A stretch of DNA of 64,000 bases from Hofstenia miamia. Lineage: Eukaryota > Xenacoelomorpha > Acoela. Location: assembly GCA_004352715.1 (NCBI GenBank), contig SCFE01000061.1:236398-300397 (forward strand). The letters are read 5' to 3'. Of this stretch, positions 22,821 through 36,052 are shown one piece after another (the first letter of the stretch is position 1; each line of letters begins with the position of its first letter). Under the pieces are notes generated by a model. It had not been told where the DNA came from. It saw nothing but the letters and a program-made list of their open reading frames with translations, and made no database searches. Both the position numbers and the translations under genes were made by a program.

Positions 22821-24967
22821 GTAATTTACCAAACATAAATTCTACATAACACTATACAATTGATTGTATAATTATAATTTTTCAAATAATGGCATTATGT
22901 TCCAACCAAGTTATTGCCTTGATCGCATTAGCCTCGTGTGTGAAAAAGTGTTTACATCCCGGTGTCTTTTCAAAAGTACAAACCATTAATGCAAATTTTC
23001 AAAGAAATTTTTTCCAAACCTATTAGGAAATTATGCAATTGGGAAATTGTGAGCCATCTATTGGTCAGAGGTTAGCTTTATTAGTTTCTGAGATAGGAGC
23101 AATTAAAAAATTTCTAAATATCTAAAAAAATTCCTGAGCAGTTTAAGGTTAAACTGCTACAATACACTCAATATGGTTTTCAATGAGACATGTTGCTTAT
23201 CATTTTGCCTCGATAATGTATCATGACTTGAATTTATTAAAATTAGTGTTAGAAAACCGCATTAGCATACATACGAAATGTGGTTAAAACTCAATGCACA
23301 TGGACACAGTGAAACAAATCAACCAAAAAGATAAGATGAAACATAGTCAGTTTAATACTACGGTGTATTAAACAAACGTCAAAATTTGTTATGAAAGTAC
23401 TAATGGAAAACATTCATTATGAAACCATGTTTTTGCCCTAATCCTTTCAGATTTGTTTAGGTTAGCAATGAATCAATTCGATGGTTTCCTTGTATAACTA
23501 AAAGACATTGAAATGGAAGAAAATTCGATTGATCAAACCCAAGCATTGCAAAGAAAATGTGAAAAGCTTGGACATTGTCAAATTCAGAGACATTCGGTAC
23601 TTTTGAAAAATAGAAACATGGCTAAAAAGCTCTTAAGGAAATCTGTCGCTAGACACACTTGTCACGCGAAAATAAAGATCCGGTCATCACGAAAGTCTTG
23701 CTGTGTGAATGGGGCGTTAATGACCATTTTTCTATATTATCAGGATAAAGATCCGTTCACAAACCAATCTCAAATGGGATGATTTCTGTCAATGCTTGTA
23801 TATCATGCAATTTTAGAAGAAGTTTGTATATTGACAAGAATGTTTCACCATTAATTTGTCTTTTATAGAAATTAAAATGATTTAAAGAAAAGGGAATAAT
23901 ACAATTTTATCTTCGCAATGCTCTTGGACGTAGTTAATGCTTTTGATAGAATTGATGATCTATTAATACTAAACGCAATAAATGGAAAAACAGTCCACCC
24001 ACTTAAAAGAAATGTTCTATTATACAAATCAGCCTTCTCGAAACCTACTCGCAACTTATAAATACGGCGCCAAAAACTCAATAGTGTCAATTCAATAAAG
24101 GTTAAAATTAAATCAAAACTAAGTTTTTGAAAAATATATGTAGTCAAAATTGAATAGCATTTCCGTAATATTTAGCAGAATTACATTTCCATACAAATTT
24201 TTTTGATTTCAAAGTGTGCAAGCTATATTGGAATTAAATCCGAAAGTTCAAGACATACAATTTTCACTTTGTTGATTGCAAAGATGACAACGCAATTTGG
24301 ACTAGATATAGCAGGGGGATGAATTGGAGACCAAAGACATGGTGCATATCGTAAGTAACCTTTGCGCATAGCTACATATTCGGTCAAACGCAGTTTTTAG
24401 CTGTGTAAAATTAAAAATAGAAGCAACATTAGTAATTGCTTTGAGCTGATTCAACCTCAAACTATTCCAATTAACTTAAAGTATGATATTTTTAGAAAAA
24501 AACTTGCATGTAAAAACTAAACGCTTTCTCGTTTTGAACAAGATCAATAAGTGACACGCTATCACCATGCATGGCAGAATTAGACATTAAAAAATTCAAT
24601 AGATTAACTTCCACAGTGATAGACGTCAGTTGAATGTATTATTGCCTGGCGTGCTGAAATGTGACAAACAATCGAACCGCGATTGTATACCACATGTACT
24701 ATCACAACGACATAAAATATGCCGATTGGCAGCGAATCCAGGGGCGGATACAGCAACTTTAGTTAGCCGAGTGCACGTTCTATATGTTTTTATATATGTG
24801 TACTACCCTTTGAGAAATCAAATATTTATACGCATTACAGACGCACTGTGAAAACAAACATACATTTTTTGACATCTTGTTGATGCTACGTTATACAGAG
24901 CACGAAGAAACTATTTAAAATTTACTAAATATTCTCAATGTATTTTGGAATTTGAGGTTTAGTGCAT
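22821..24967. other. AT-rich stretch without recognisable gene
   Basis: An 89-codon plus-strand frame at 23513-23782 and a 91-codon minus-strand frame at 23872-24147 show no family motif. At 24732 the sequence CCAGGGGCGGATACAGCAAC resembles a common hAT terminus, but no inverted partner was found. Confidence 0.4.
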
Positions 24968-24975
24968 GCGTGTGC

Positions 24976-25678
24976 CAGAGGTGTCGATTATGGTACTGGA
25001 CCATACAATTATGTACCATATTGATACCATAATGGTGCGGTGGACACAAATTTTATCGTCACTTTGGACGGCAAACTTAAAAATATGATTAAAATGAAAA
25101 TCATAAATTAAATGTTACACATACATCAGAAATTACATTGAGTTTCTAAAAAATTCAGATTTAACGTCATGTATCCCATATTATAACAATTGAATAGATT
25201 TTACAAATTGCTTTGAACAAAAAAAACATTTTGATAGAATATTTATTTATTATTGTTGCAAAACATTAGTAAGCAACTTTAGTAGGTCGCAAAAAATATT
25301 AACAATTAAATTGTTTCCATTTTTAGTTGTATTGGAAAATAAACAAAAATAATTGGTTAAATTCAAAATTGTTCTGAATGTTTCAAATCGTTTTGCAACC
25401 TAGGGAATTGTTGTGATATCTGTATAATTTCATATTACATAAAAATGGATGTCCTTAAAACTCAGCATGCTATTTGTTTTTATTTTGCTCGAAACTAGAA
25501 ATCACAATTATTAAATTGCTATTACCACTTATGTATCCTAATTGCATTTACCCACCATTCGCCATATTTTATATAATGGCCATTATGGCCATAATGTATG
25601 CAAGAAATTTATGGCTCTTACGAATAGAGAAAAGTTTTCTCCTAGCCATATATGGCCGTACCATAAACTGCACTCTTG
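24976..25678. mobile_element. hAT-type non-autonomous element (703 bp)
   Basis: The left end CAGAGGTGTCGATTATGGTA and the complement of the right end, CAAGAGTGCAGTTTATGGTA, pair well. Flanking 8-mers GCGTGTGC and GCTTGCGC agree at 6 of 8. The interior near 25570-25600 repeats ATGGCCATTATGGCCATAAT, which is itself nearly palindromic. There is no transposase frame. Confidence 0.7.
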
Positions 25679-25686
25679 GCTTGCGC

Positions 25687-26622
25687 CCGCCACGCCCCCT
25701 CTANTTGAATCACAATAATTTCTATACTGATATGTACACAACGCCTTGGGCCAAAGAAAGTTTTCTCAAAATCTAGACAAAAAAATAAAATATCGTTTTG
25801 TATCAATGATTTTAAAAATGCTAAATTAACAATTTTCATATCTAAATTCGAATTTGTTATGACTTAAGTAGATTTGTTCAGTAATAAATTTCTTAAAATT
25901 AACAAGTGAAGAAAGAAGAAAACATCTATATTTAGAGTTGAATTATACAATATAACTCTAAATAGCGTCAATAGATTTTTTAGGTTGTAAGAAAAATAAA
26001 TTCATATCCAAAGGAATTTATTATAAAACGGAAAGTTGCAATAAAAATTTAATCTAGATGATAAACTCCTTTGGCTTCATCAAAATCCAACATAAGTGGT
26101 TGTGGTAGCTCTTGGCTCATTACATAATAAAGACAGCATATGTTGCCGGAAGAAATTGGATGATCTGCTCGCCAATAAAATGACTTTTGGCTTCTCATCA
26201 ACATTTACATCGTTGCAAAAATGTTGAAAAACAAACCGTTTTGTGGGTTACGTGATCTTAATATTCCTAAAAAATCGATACGTTTACATGACAGTCGGTG
26301 ACAGAATACATAAAACAATCTGGAACTAAGTAGGATCTAACGGCATGCCGATACCGCGGTATTTTGCCTAACAAATTGATCGGCATTTTCCTTAAGAGTG
26401 TGTGAATAGTGTGCAGGCCCGCGGGTCAAAGTTCGCAGCATGAAAAGTTTGAAATATTTCTGGCCGAGGTCTAGGATGTCGACCGTTTGAAAACTATTTA
26501 AGTTACTTAAGAAGAAATATCTATTGATAATACAGTTACAGTTATATGACTGATTAGTTAGAAAATTTTGTCAAATATCTTCACAAAAACAAGATTTTTT
26601 CTTAAAAATCAGATTTAGAAAT
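25687..26622. other. AT-rich stretch without recognisable gene
   Basis: No coding or paired-end structure is visible. A patch at 26340-26420 (GATACCGCGGTATTTTGCC, GTGCAGGCCCGCGGGTC) is GC-richer and may be old transposon debris. Confidence 0.4.
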
Positions 26623-26630
26623 GTGCAAAT

Positions 26631-28696
26631 TAGAGATGAGCGCGGTGCGATAGTTGCGGTATACCGAGGTAATAAATATGCGGTGGTACCCTCGATCATA
26701 GAAAGTAAATTGTGAGTTTGGGAAAAAATAATTAAAAATACCAATATTAACTTTAAAAAAAACAATTATTAAATATTAATAGAAGTTGAAATTTAGATGA
26801 AGAGAATGTCTAGTAGTAAAACTTTTAAGTAACCTCATAAGTAAAGATTTTGCGGTAACCACGGTGACTTTTGAGTAACTTCGATCAGGGTTGCCGTTGA
26901 TGTGGAAATTTCGCATCAAATCAAATCAAATAAACAGACTTTTGTTAATTGATATTAATTCAAATCAACAGTAATTTTTTGTTGATAACAGTATTACATT
27001 TTTGGATACAATGTTTTCTTACTTATCTCAACGAAATTCACTAACTTGCGAGCTCATGTGCTTAAGCAAGGCACACACTTAATTAATAATTACTAATGCA
27101 ATCTTGATTGCACTGCAGCAGATTTATATTTTGATAAATATTTATTCTAAATTTTTGCATGGTTACAAATCCAGTAGGTTCATTACTATAGATGAGAATT
27201 TTATAAAATATCTCAACCATAAATAGTCAGTCAGTTCTTAAATTACAAATCTGCTTGAAAGTGTTGCGCAATACAATTAATATGAAATTGTTTTACATAT
27301 GGTAGCTATACAAAATGCCAATAATTATATGTATATATAATATTGGTAAGTTATAAACTGTAATAGTTAGTGGGCGAGGAGAAAATATATTTGTAGTTAA
27401 AAAAAATTTCCGAATTCAAGCACTCATTTGTTGGTCTTCTTATATAAAAATAATGTTTGGGTTTAGCTGAAAAATATTCCAATGGTCTTTAGAAGAACTA
27501 TTAATTTAGCGGTTCTGATGCATTAGAATTGGTGGCGCCAAGCTTTGGCTACAAACAAAAAGCCTCTTTGGCATTAATAATATAACAAGCTCTCAATTTT
27601 AATGAAAAAATTCCATCCTCTAATTTAAACTATTAAATAATAAAAGCATGTTAAACTTATCAAGTTTAATTATATTGAGAAAGAGTGATTGTCACGTGTC
27701 TATTTTACCCATCTAAGCAAAGACAAACATTTTCAAACTTATTTAATGCTTAATGATGCCCAATTATTTGAAAGTGCATAATTAGAACTGCTTAGGTTTA
27801 CTATTGTAGCTGTACAAATATCAATTACTGCCTTAAAAACTGTGTTAAGAGTTTGAACTTCAAACGTAATATACACGAGATCAATTAAATTCATTTTTAA
27901 ACCTCAAACCTCCCTAATTTTCAAAGGGCTTTATGCTACTGACTACGACATCCTATTTCTACAGTTTTTATTCGTTAGTAAATCTATGATCCGTTGCAGA
28001 AAAATTATTCTAATTTGTTGTGTTTTCATGAATTGAGAACCTTGTTCTCATAAATTCTTTGAAAACATGTCTGGGAAATATTAAAAAATAAGATCTAACC
28101 CTAATTAAATCAGGCGTTTTCTTAAATTTTTAAGCACTTATACATCACGAACTAATAAAGATTAATACTATCTGAAAACAACAATAGAGCAATGTATCCT
28201 CTTTCAACTAGATATTTAAATCGCCCTCGTTTCTGTACACATTGCGCATGACGAGTGTGAATAAAATTGGCACTCTACATAAAGAAAACAAAATATTTGT
28301 AATTAGTTTCTGCTCTCATGTATGTTTATCTGAACTTTATGTGTGTGGGAATAATTTAAAATTTATTTTACAAGTTGGATTCTGAATTTTATTAAGAATG
28401 TATCGCGTTTATTCTATTTTACTGTGTAAATCATCATGAAAAATAATGTTTGTGATCTAATTTAACACAGTATGTACATTGAATTTCAAGACTTAAATTT
28501 TCGAGATTTTTAAACATCAACATCAAATCAAATCAATTGATTTGCTATCAACATGTTATCAATTCAAATCAATATCGACGGCAATCCTGACTGCGATATG
28601 CCATGGTGAATTTAGTGTTTCTCCGTCAGTAGGCAGTGGCAAAGCGATGTTGCGGTGCGACTAATTCTACAAAAATGTCTTCCGCGCACATCTCTA
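26631..28696. mobile_element. hAT-type MITE split by another hAT element
   Basis: The outer ends are TAGAGATGAGCGCGG and, inverted, TAGAGATGTGCGCGG. Flanking 8-mers GTGCAAAT (26623-26630) and GTGTCAAT (28697-28704) agree at 6 of 8. Removing the nested 26886-28589 element and one duplication leaves about 354 bp, a normal MITE size. The interior repeats TTGCGGTATACCGAGGTA-like words. A solo relative of its end lies at 35985-36052. Confidence 0.8.
26886..28589. mobile_element. Nested hAT-type element (1.7 kb)
   Basis: It starts CAGGGTTGCCGTTGATGT and ends ATCGACGGCAATCCTG (complement CAGGATTGCCGTCGAT). Flanking 8-mers ACTTCGAT and ACTGCGAT agree at 7 of 8. Subterminal regions repeat ATCAAATCAAATCAA and the complement TTGATTTG. 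No transposase frame is visible. Similar TCAATTGATTT words at 49318-49390 may be debris of the same family. Confidence 0.8.
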
Positions 28697-28704
28697 GTGT
28701 CAAT

Positions 28705-31700
28705 TCGTTTTAAGGTGATTTAGTACTTTGTAACGGAATAATCATGATTATCATATTTAAATCATAATTTCTGCTCAAGGCCGAAATAAACTAGAAGATA
28801 ATAGAAATTCCTTAAAAATATATAACTTGAAGTTGTTAGATATGCAAAAGTGATTCTGTCGTACGAATTTTAAAAAAAATTGCAAAACACTCCTCGTAAG
28901 CCATCTTATGATGTAATAGATAACGTTGGAATGTGCGAGTCGAAAATGCCGTCAAAGGTGCAAAAAACTGCAAAGACAAATTTAACAAAAATTTAAAATT
29001 TTAAAATCAAGCGCAATTTTGAAAGAATACTTTTTAAGTCGTGACAAGTCTCTTGTTTAAACGTACCTTTTTTATACAATAGTTATTTTCAAGGTGTCCA
29101 AATATTCACGAATAAATTATTTTGAAATTTCCTTTAGCAGGTATATTATATTTCTTTACAAATTAAAAATTTCACAAAAAAACCTTTTCGCAATTCCATT
29201 TTATATTAATAAGATCTACAAATCAAAATAATGAAGTGAGTTTTATTTGAAACCATTTGCTCATTGATTATTGATTACTAAGGTTGCCACTGATGCCGCC
29301 AATGGTCCACTGATGGCATCAGTGGTCACAAGTACCGCATGCTTCCCATCATTTGTCCACGGATGCTGGCAAATATTATATTGTGAATTGTAATTCGTAA
29401 CTGGGTATAATTTGGTTGAGTTAAGGGCACAGTTGGAAGTGTATAGTATATAGTCCCTAAGATGGAACACCTTGCTGCAAACCATTTAATTCATTATACA
29501 GTGGTCATAAAAACAAGAGCTGCAATACTAGATTGCGTTATCAACTAATAAAGATTAAGTAAATATATTTATTATGAAAATTTCATTTGATCTGGTATAA
29601 TTGTAAATCACTATAATTAATATTTATTCGCTAGATGGAAGATCTATCCAGTATTGCCATTAATGGGCCATTGTCGCACCATTAATGGATTTGAGAAAAT
29701 AATAATTTTTGAAAATTGAAATCAAACTTTAAGGCAATGCATATATTATATACAATAACATAATATTTTCTCTGCAAAATTGTGGAATTTTATGATTTTT
29801 AAAAGTGTTTGTTTGTTGGTTATGGTTGGCAAATGAATTGCCATTATTGGCCATTGATGCCATTAATGGACCATTGGTTATCCGACAATGTTTGCTATTT
29901 GGGAATATCTTCAGAAAATTAGAAAAGCAATAATTAAGCGTAGCAGAATTTATTTCACTTGTTGAAAATTAAATACACCGACTGCAGTTCAGGAAACCAC
30001 ATTGAATTACCTTTGGTGCTTGAGAAGGAAAAGATGTGTCGAATATTCACGCTCGATAGATTTTAACACCTCATATGTCTTTCAAGTCATGCAGATTTAC
30101 GTTTACAAAGATTAGGTGTTATTGACAAAAAATGCGCAAAATTAAATGGAACAATAATGGAAAAATGTTTTTAATCAAGACAGAATTGCTTTTCACCCAC
30201 GCCGCACTTCATTAAGTTAAGAGATTTCTTTACATCCTTATGAAACTTAATTCAGTCGCGCCATTTGTTGAAAGCTGGAGTAAACCTTAACTTAAAACTT
30301 ACATGAAAATTTGACTTGGAAATTACATGGGTTATGCTACGCAAGATAAGAGTTGTACAAATAGATGCCAATAAATAAAAAATCGAATTCTTTTTAATGT
30401 AAATTAGAAACCCCTTTATAATAGAAAGACTTTTTCCCCATTTTGTTTGCCTCAAACCTTCGAATTATGATCGCATCTAAATATAACGGATAATCAACGG
30501 AAATATTTTCTCCGAATAACTGGTCTGGTCTTAACCTTGTCAATTAATTTCTTAAGATTGATTAATCGCCGATAAATTAGCAGCGGCTTTAGAACTAATT
30601 GAGGTGCAACTCAGGGTTGCGGGCAAATTTAATCCATTTCCATATTTGCAATATAAATTTGGATAATCAACTCATAAGTCAAGTTCGGGCAAAGAAAATT
30701 AGTTCAAATATTGTTATTTGCTTATGATGAACAAATCGACGATTAATGGATGGATACTAGAAACGCAATGGCGATTAATCGAGATCAACGTTTGATTACT
30801 CCTGTCATGCAATGATATATTTACTCAACAATATGTCTGTTGCTAAAACTTAAACCCTATAACAATTAATAAATTAGGAAGAACACCTAGCAAGTTGGGC
30901 AAAAGTATTAAAGGATTTTTGTATCAGTGTGGCTTTTTATAATACTAAGATTATGAAGTAAAAAGTAAATTAACCACATGCGACTCAAGGCGAATGTTCC
31001 GTGGAATTGTGCAGCTTGAATTGTGGAAAGACTATTCAACATGTAGTCTATATTTTTGAAATATAGTACGAATTGAGTTCTATATTTAAACTCCAAGACA
31101 TATACAGATAATTAAAATAAATTGCATTTTCAATTGGTAATTATTGAGAACAAGAACAAATTATTTCCTGACAGTTGCAGTCTTAATGCAGTGCTATAAT
31201 TAGTTCCAGTGTATCTTGCAGTCTACCATTAATTTATATTCACTGTCCCTTTTTCCTTTCACATAACATTGAAGACAACTGTTGGATAATACAGATCTTC
31301 TAAATAATTTTATAATTAGTCGCATCCTATTAATTACTACATTTATGTCATTATGTAACATCAGCCACGTCTTCACCTTCTCATTTAGTTTCAACAATGT
31401 CATCGATGTGCAAATCATCACATGCTGAATCGGATTATGCAGCGACTCACAGCCCGCTAAATGGACATCATGAGCAAGGCAAAAATTATGGAAACATTGG
31501 CATTTTAAGACCTTTATTAAATTATATCATCTTTGCAAAAAGCATTGATATCCAAGGAAATATCGATCATAATCAAACAAATGTTTCTTGATAAGCTCAA
31601 TAATACATTAGCTGACATTGTTCCATTAATACGAATGAGAGAATCAACGATGCCAATTCAAACCGCAACCACAAACGCAAATTATATTCTTATATCAAAT

Positions 31701-32634
31701 GCCATTGCTACAAGACATATTTGAAAGCAAACACAATACTCTAATCAAGATATAGAATGCACACACACACACAAAGCTTAAATATCTTAAAGTACTGCTA
31801 GGGTCAAAATCGTGAAAATTTTCTAAAACGTCAGAATTGTGTTGTATTGATACTTACCATTTTGAGTAATCAGGTTTTCAGAATTTCAGAACAGAAAGGC
31901 TTCATGGATAAGGATAAGAACGAGTAGGCCAAAGTTTTATTGTGTTGAAAAAGGTTGCTCTAAGAATTTGAACTTGATTTTCTCAGAACCAGAATTTCAG
32001 CGGTTTTTCAATATTTGATAAGCCATAGGAAGGACATTTTTAGTTCAATTCATATGACACTTTGTGTGTTTTTATAATCGGTAGCTAGGACTAAAATCAA
32101 CAATCTTTCAGTATGCAGGATGGTTTGTGAAATGTTTAAATATTTCGTGATTTGAAGCTGTAAAATTGGCCTATATTATTGATATATAGATGACTGGAAT
32201 TAAGTAAACATATATTTCACCCTGTATTTTAGGCTTGAATTCTTAAGGGATTATGGGAGTTCACTTAGGGGTGACATAGCTAGTTGGGAAACATTGCCAG
32301 AATTCTTACTATTGATCAGAGATCTATATGGTACACAAACCATTTGTGCAGTCAAAACCGAAAATAATAGTTATTTTACCCTTATGTACCTTAAAGAAAA
32401 CAGTTGATTTTCATAGGGATTTCTAATATTTGGGCGGCTTTCAGGATTTGGCTGCGACACATATTAAACAATGGGACATAATATGTATAAAGTTTGTTAA
32501 CAAATGAATTATCCGAATTATTTAATGCTTGTGTATGATTTATACTGCTCGCAAAGTTGACCCGAGGGCCACATTAACATTGGGTATTTTAAAAATTCTA
32601 TTTTCCATTCAAATATTTCTGTTTCGATTAAATA
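28705..32634. other. AT-rich stretch, mostly unannotated
   Basis: It contains the palindromic cluster at 29275-29880 and an unpaired end-like sequence at 30613 (CAGGGTTGCGGGCAAATTTA). Open frames of 60-75 codons have no recognisable motif. A short (CA)n run lies at 31760-31774. Confidence 0.4.
29275..29880. repeat. Cluster of CCATTRATGG-type palindromes
   Basis: Three sites are built from the same near-palindromic word. At 29286-29324, CCACTGATGCC and GGCATCAGTGG form a hairpin. At 29656-29687 two CCATTAATGG words flank a short spacer. At 29839-29873, CCATTATTGGCCATTGATGC runs into CCATTAATGGACCATTGG. They may be degenerate termini of a foldback or hAT element, but no complete inverted pair was established. 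Confidence 0.5.
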
Positions 32635-33052
32635 CAGGGTGGTTGGAAAGTCGCTCCCTGATTCTACTTAGCTATACCTTCAGAAGTAAACGGTCCTTTG
32701 ATTGAACTTTAAGATTACATGAGACCTGCCATTTCATATGACAAATCATCAAACTGTTCAACCAATTAGAATGTATGATAACCCCTATGTCCGTGCAAAT
32801 TATCCGGTATATTAGTTCGTTACATGAAATTTAATCACAACATTTTTGCTCCTGAATTCTTAAGACCAGCAACGGAACAGGTATCGATAAGACGTAGACA
32901 GTGTATTCATACACATGTTGCAAACATTGAATTGTAATTTTTTTGAAGATCTAAATGGCATGATTCATGGAATAATATAAAATTAGCTTTGATTTTTTAG
33001 TAAATGTAATTCTTTGTTTTTAGGCTTCTATAACTAATGTGCAACTATCCAA

Positions 33053-34554
33053 TAGGGATGGGCCAGAATCCGGTAAAATCAGCAATTACACAATCGGATA
33101 TCCGGTATTCGGTAAAATTTAACTAGCTTACAGGATTTTACCGGATAATATATTTTGAAATAAAACTTGATTTAAAAATTGAATTATCGAGGAAAAAGCT
33201 ATATTTTATCCATGATATGGAAGTTGCCATGCAACCAAAACAAGTTTTCTCTGACATTTCAGGAAGTAGTCTATATAATTTTTATTTATTTTCATTCGAT
33301 ATTAATTGAGAACTAAGGTTGTTCTTCATTAATAATTATAGAGCAACCAAAAGTAATAAAAGTAATATTTTTCTGTCGGGCTATTGTGCAGTCTGCTTAA
33401 AATGAGATGGTTTTCGAGCCTGGGATGCAGTTAAATAGGAAGTTAAAAAATAATAGAAGTCATTTTTTGAAAAATACGGTAATATTTGTGGCTGAAATGT
33501 CATAAATGGCATATTTTGGCATAGTTTCATTAAATTAAGAAAAAAACTTAAAAATTAATGCTGGATTGTGACTGCTTTAAATAATTTGAAATAGAATATT
33601 TATTCAATTTCAATTAATGTACACAACTCCCGAGAAGATAAATTGCTAGCTAGTTGTTGACCCGACCTAGTTGGTCGACGCGTTTCTAGGACTGGCCATG
33701 TATGCTGGCAGCTAAAACTATATTAAAGGAAATATATATATATANNNNNNNNNNNNNNNNNNNNNNNNNNNNNNNNNNNNNNNNNNNNNNNNNNNNNNNN
33801 NNNNNNNNNNNNNNNNNNNNNNNNNNNNNNNNNNNNNNNNNNNNNNNNNNNNNNNNNNNNNNNNNNNNNNNNNNNNNNNNNNNNNNNNNNNATATATATA
33901 TATATTTCATGGATTTAGAAATGCACATGTGTTGCAGAACTGTGCCATGCGTATTAACGCAAAATATATGAGGTTTGACAATCTAATTACTTTAATTAAG
34001 GCTGTTATGATAAAAATCAAAGTTCTTCAATGTTTGACAGAGTTGAAATTAAAGCAGATGTTCCCTTGATCCCGGAAATGATACTCTTGAAATAATCGCA
34101 TATACATGTCACAATTAGAAAATACCGGTTTCACTGCTATAATCGAAAGAAACGGGATGGACATTTAATCGGAATAGCATGCCAAGTTCTCTATTTTCAG
34201 ACAACTCTTGGCCTATGCCAGAAATCTTAACCACAATATATGGAAATTTATGTTCTGCACTTAGTGAAGCAGTTGCTTTAAATAATCATGTATTTGTTTT
34301 ATATCTTGTTCTCAGTAATAGAAAAACGTTTTATATTGCCTAAATAAATCATTTTGAAAAATAGATGATCATATTTTACGGCATATTTAACTAAATTCCG
34401 TCATATTTTGTCATAAAAATAAGGTCATATTTTGCTTTTTGAAATTAATATTTGTGGTTGCCCTAAAAAAATTGAACAATATATTATCCGGTATCCGGCA
34501 GTCAAATTATCCGGTATCCGGTAAATTCTATTCACTATCCGGATCCCATCCCTA
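33053..34554. mobile_element. hAT-type element with perfect duplication
   Basis: The ends are TAGGGATGGG and CCCATCCCTA. The flanking 8-mer CTATCCAA is identical at 33045-33052 and 34555-34562. Subterminal ATCCGGTA words are iterated at both ends (33078, 33107, 34488-34522). The interior includes TTTTGGCATA/CATATTTTG repeats and a gap inside a TA tract. No transposase frame is visible. Confidence 0.9.
33745..33891. other. Assembly gap in a TA tract
   Basis: 147 ambiguous bases lie between two TATATA runs; the missing sequence is probably microsatellite. Confidence 0.9.
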
Positions 34555-35984
34555 CTATCCAACCACCCTGAATTTTGTTGATGACCGACATCCGTAGTCG
34601 TACGGCCTTCTACTAATCATTGTGAAATAATAAAATCTGAAAATTTAAAATCACTTCACCATTAATATCAAGCGCTAAACCGCAAAAATTTAACTAGAGA
34701 AGAATGAATGAAATATTTTCAAGCGAGATTCCGCTGTTGCTTTAAATGGCAGTGTGTTTCAGTTATCAGAACTCTGACGCATACATTTCAGAGAGAAATA
34801 ATAAGTAATGTTTTTCAAATGTGTTTATTATCTATTAATTAAATCACAGAATACATCTGTTTCAAATACCACGATTTCGCAGATTGATCTCAACTCACAA
34901 CAAAGAGTCAGAATGAGAAATCAAGCAATAAACCCGTAAAAGATCGCAATAGCCAACTGTCCCATATTATCTCAAATTACTATAAATGTCACAATACTTG
35001 TTGTGATGCTCGGGCGATACACATCCCTTGCAATATAAACATCCTATGTTGAGAAATGTAATAAAACATTTGATAAATAGATTACCAACAAAATTTTAAA
35101 TTTTGTTGCAATTCATCAACTCCGATTATAATCGACTTCATCAAATCTATCAATGAAAGTGTCGGGAATTTTGTTCAAAATTTCAAGTACTACGTTTTCA
35201 AGTGTCTCAGGTGTGAGTTTCATTAATCTCATTCAGTTTTTCCTCAAGCCCACATATTTTCCATGGGGCTGCAATCGGGATTATAGGTTGGCCTTAGCAA
35301 CAATGCTCTTAAACCACTGTATCACCGTCACCGGTCGAGCACGTTGAAAAATAGATATTCCCAATATAAATGCTAACCACTTCTAGTAACTAAATATATA
35401 CCTCCGCGTTGCAATTTCGAGGAATTTTCATCAGAAGCACATATTTATCCAACCAGCAGGTTCATGTGTACTACAAAAATTAAATACATTTTATGTCTGT
35501 CAATAATAAACATCTAATGATGGAATTTGCCTCCAATAGCAAAAACTTTTTGGAGGTAGTTGTACTAGTGTAATGTATTTATTATAGTTTCTAGAAAATA
35601 ATGCACAAAAGGCATTAAATCAATTTTTTCCAAAATTAACTTTCTGATATATACAGCAATAATGGCGATTTTTATCTCGGTAAGAAAAGATAGATATTTC
35701 TGAATTTTTTCAGGGTTATCTGGATCATTCGTAGAAAAGCTTAAAGACAAATTCTTAGGTATTTTGTCATTTCGTTCAATTTTTATTGTAGTATCAAATT
35801 TTCAATGAAACATGTACAAAGTAGTTTTAATATTTTGTATGTGAAATCTATTTAATTTTGTTTTAGAAACAGTTTTTTTTAGAAATACTTAGAGATTTTA
35901 AATCTTAAAACAAAACACGCTATCTGTATAACTTTTATGCCACCGCAAGTTATTTCAATTCTATCGCTAAGCACCGCAATTGGG

Positions 35985-36052
35985 TTATTCGCTACCGAGG
36001 TACACCGCAACGCGGCATACCGCAGTATTGCCCCACCGCAGTCATCTCTAAC
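35985..36052. repeat. Solo end related to the 26631 MITE family
   Basis: Read on the minus strand it starts TAGAGATGACTGCGGTGGGG and continues with GCGGTATGCCGCGTTGCGG and ACCTCGGTAGCG. The 26631 element has TAGAGATGAGCGCGGTGCGA followed by TTGCGGTATACCGAGGTA. No opposite end was found upstream, so it is probably truncated. Confidence 0.55.

Larger units (their letters stand above)
32635..34570. mobile_element. Tc1/mariner-type MITE split by a hAT element
   Basis: The left end CAGGGTGGTTGGAAAG and the complement of the right end, CAGGGTGGTTGGATAG, differ at one of 16 positions. TA precedes the left end; the right flank is AA. The insertion of 33053-34554 lies only 16 bp from the right terminus, inside the inverted repeat. 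Without it the element is about 426 bp. CAGGGTGGTTGxAAAGTC-type ends are characteristic of mariner relatives. Confidence 0.75.

Noticed and set aside
24732-24760. CAGGGGCGGATACAGC, a hAT-like left end
   Set aside because: No inverted partner or flanking duplication found nearby.
33686-33971. Overlapping frames on both strands across a gap
   Set aside because: Gap plus TA microsatellite translating as YIYI; not coding.
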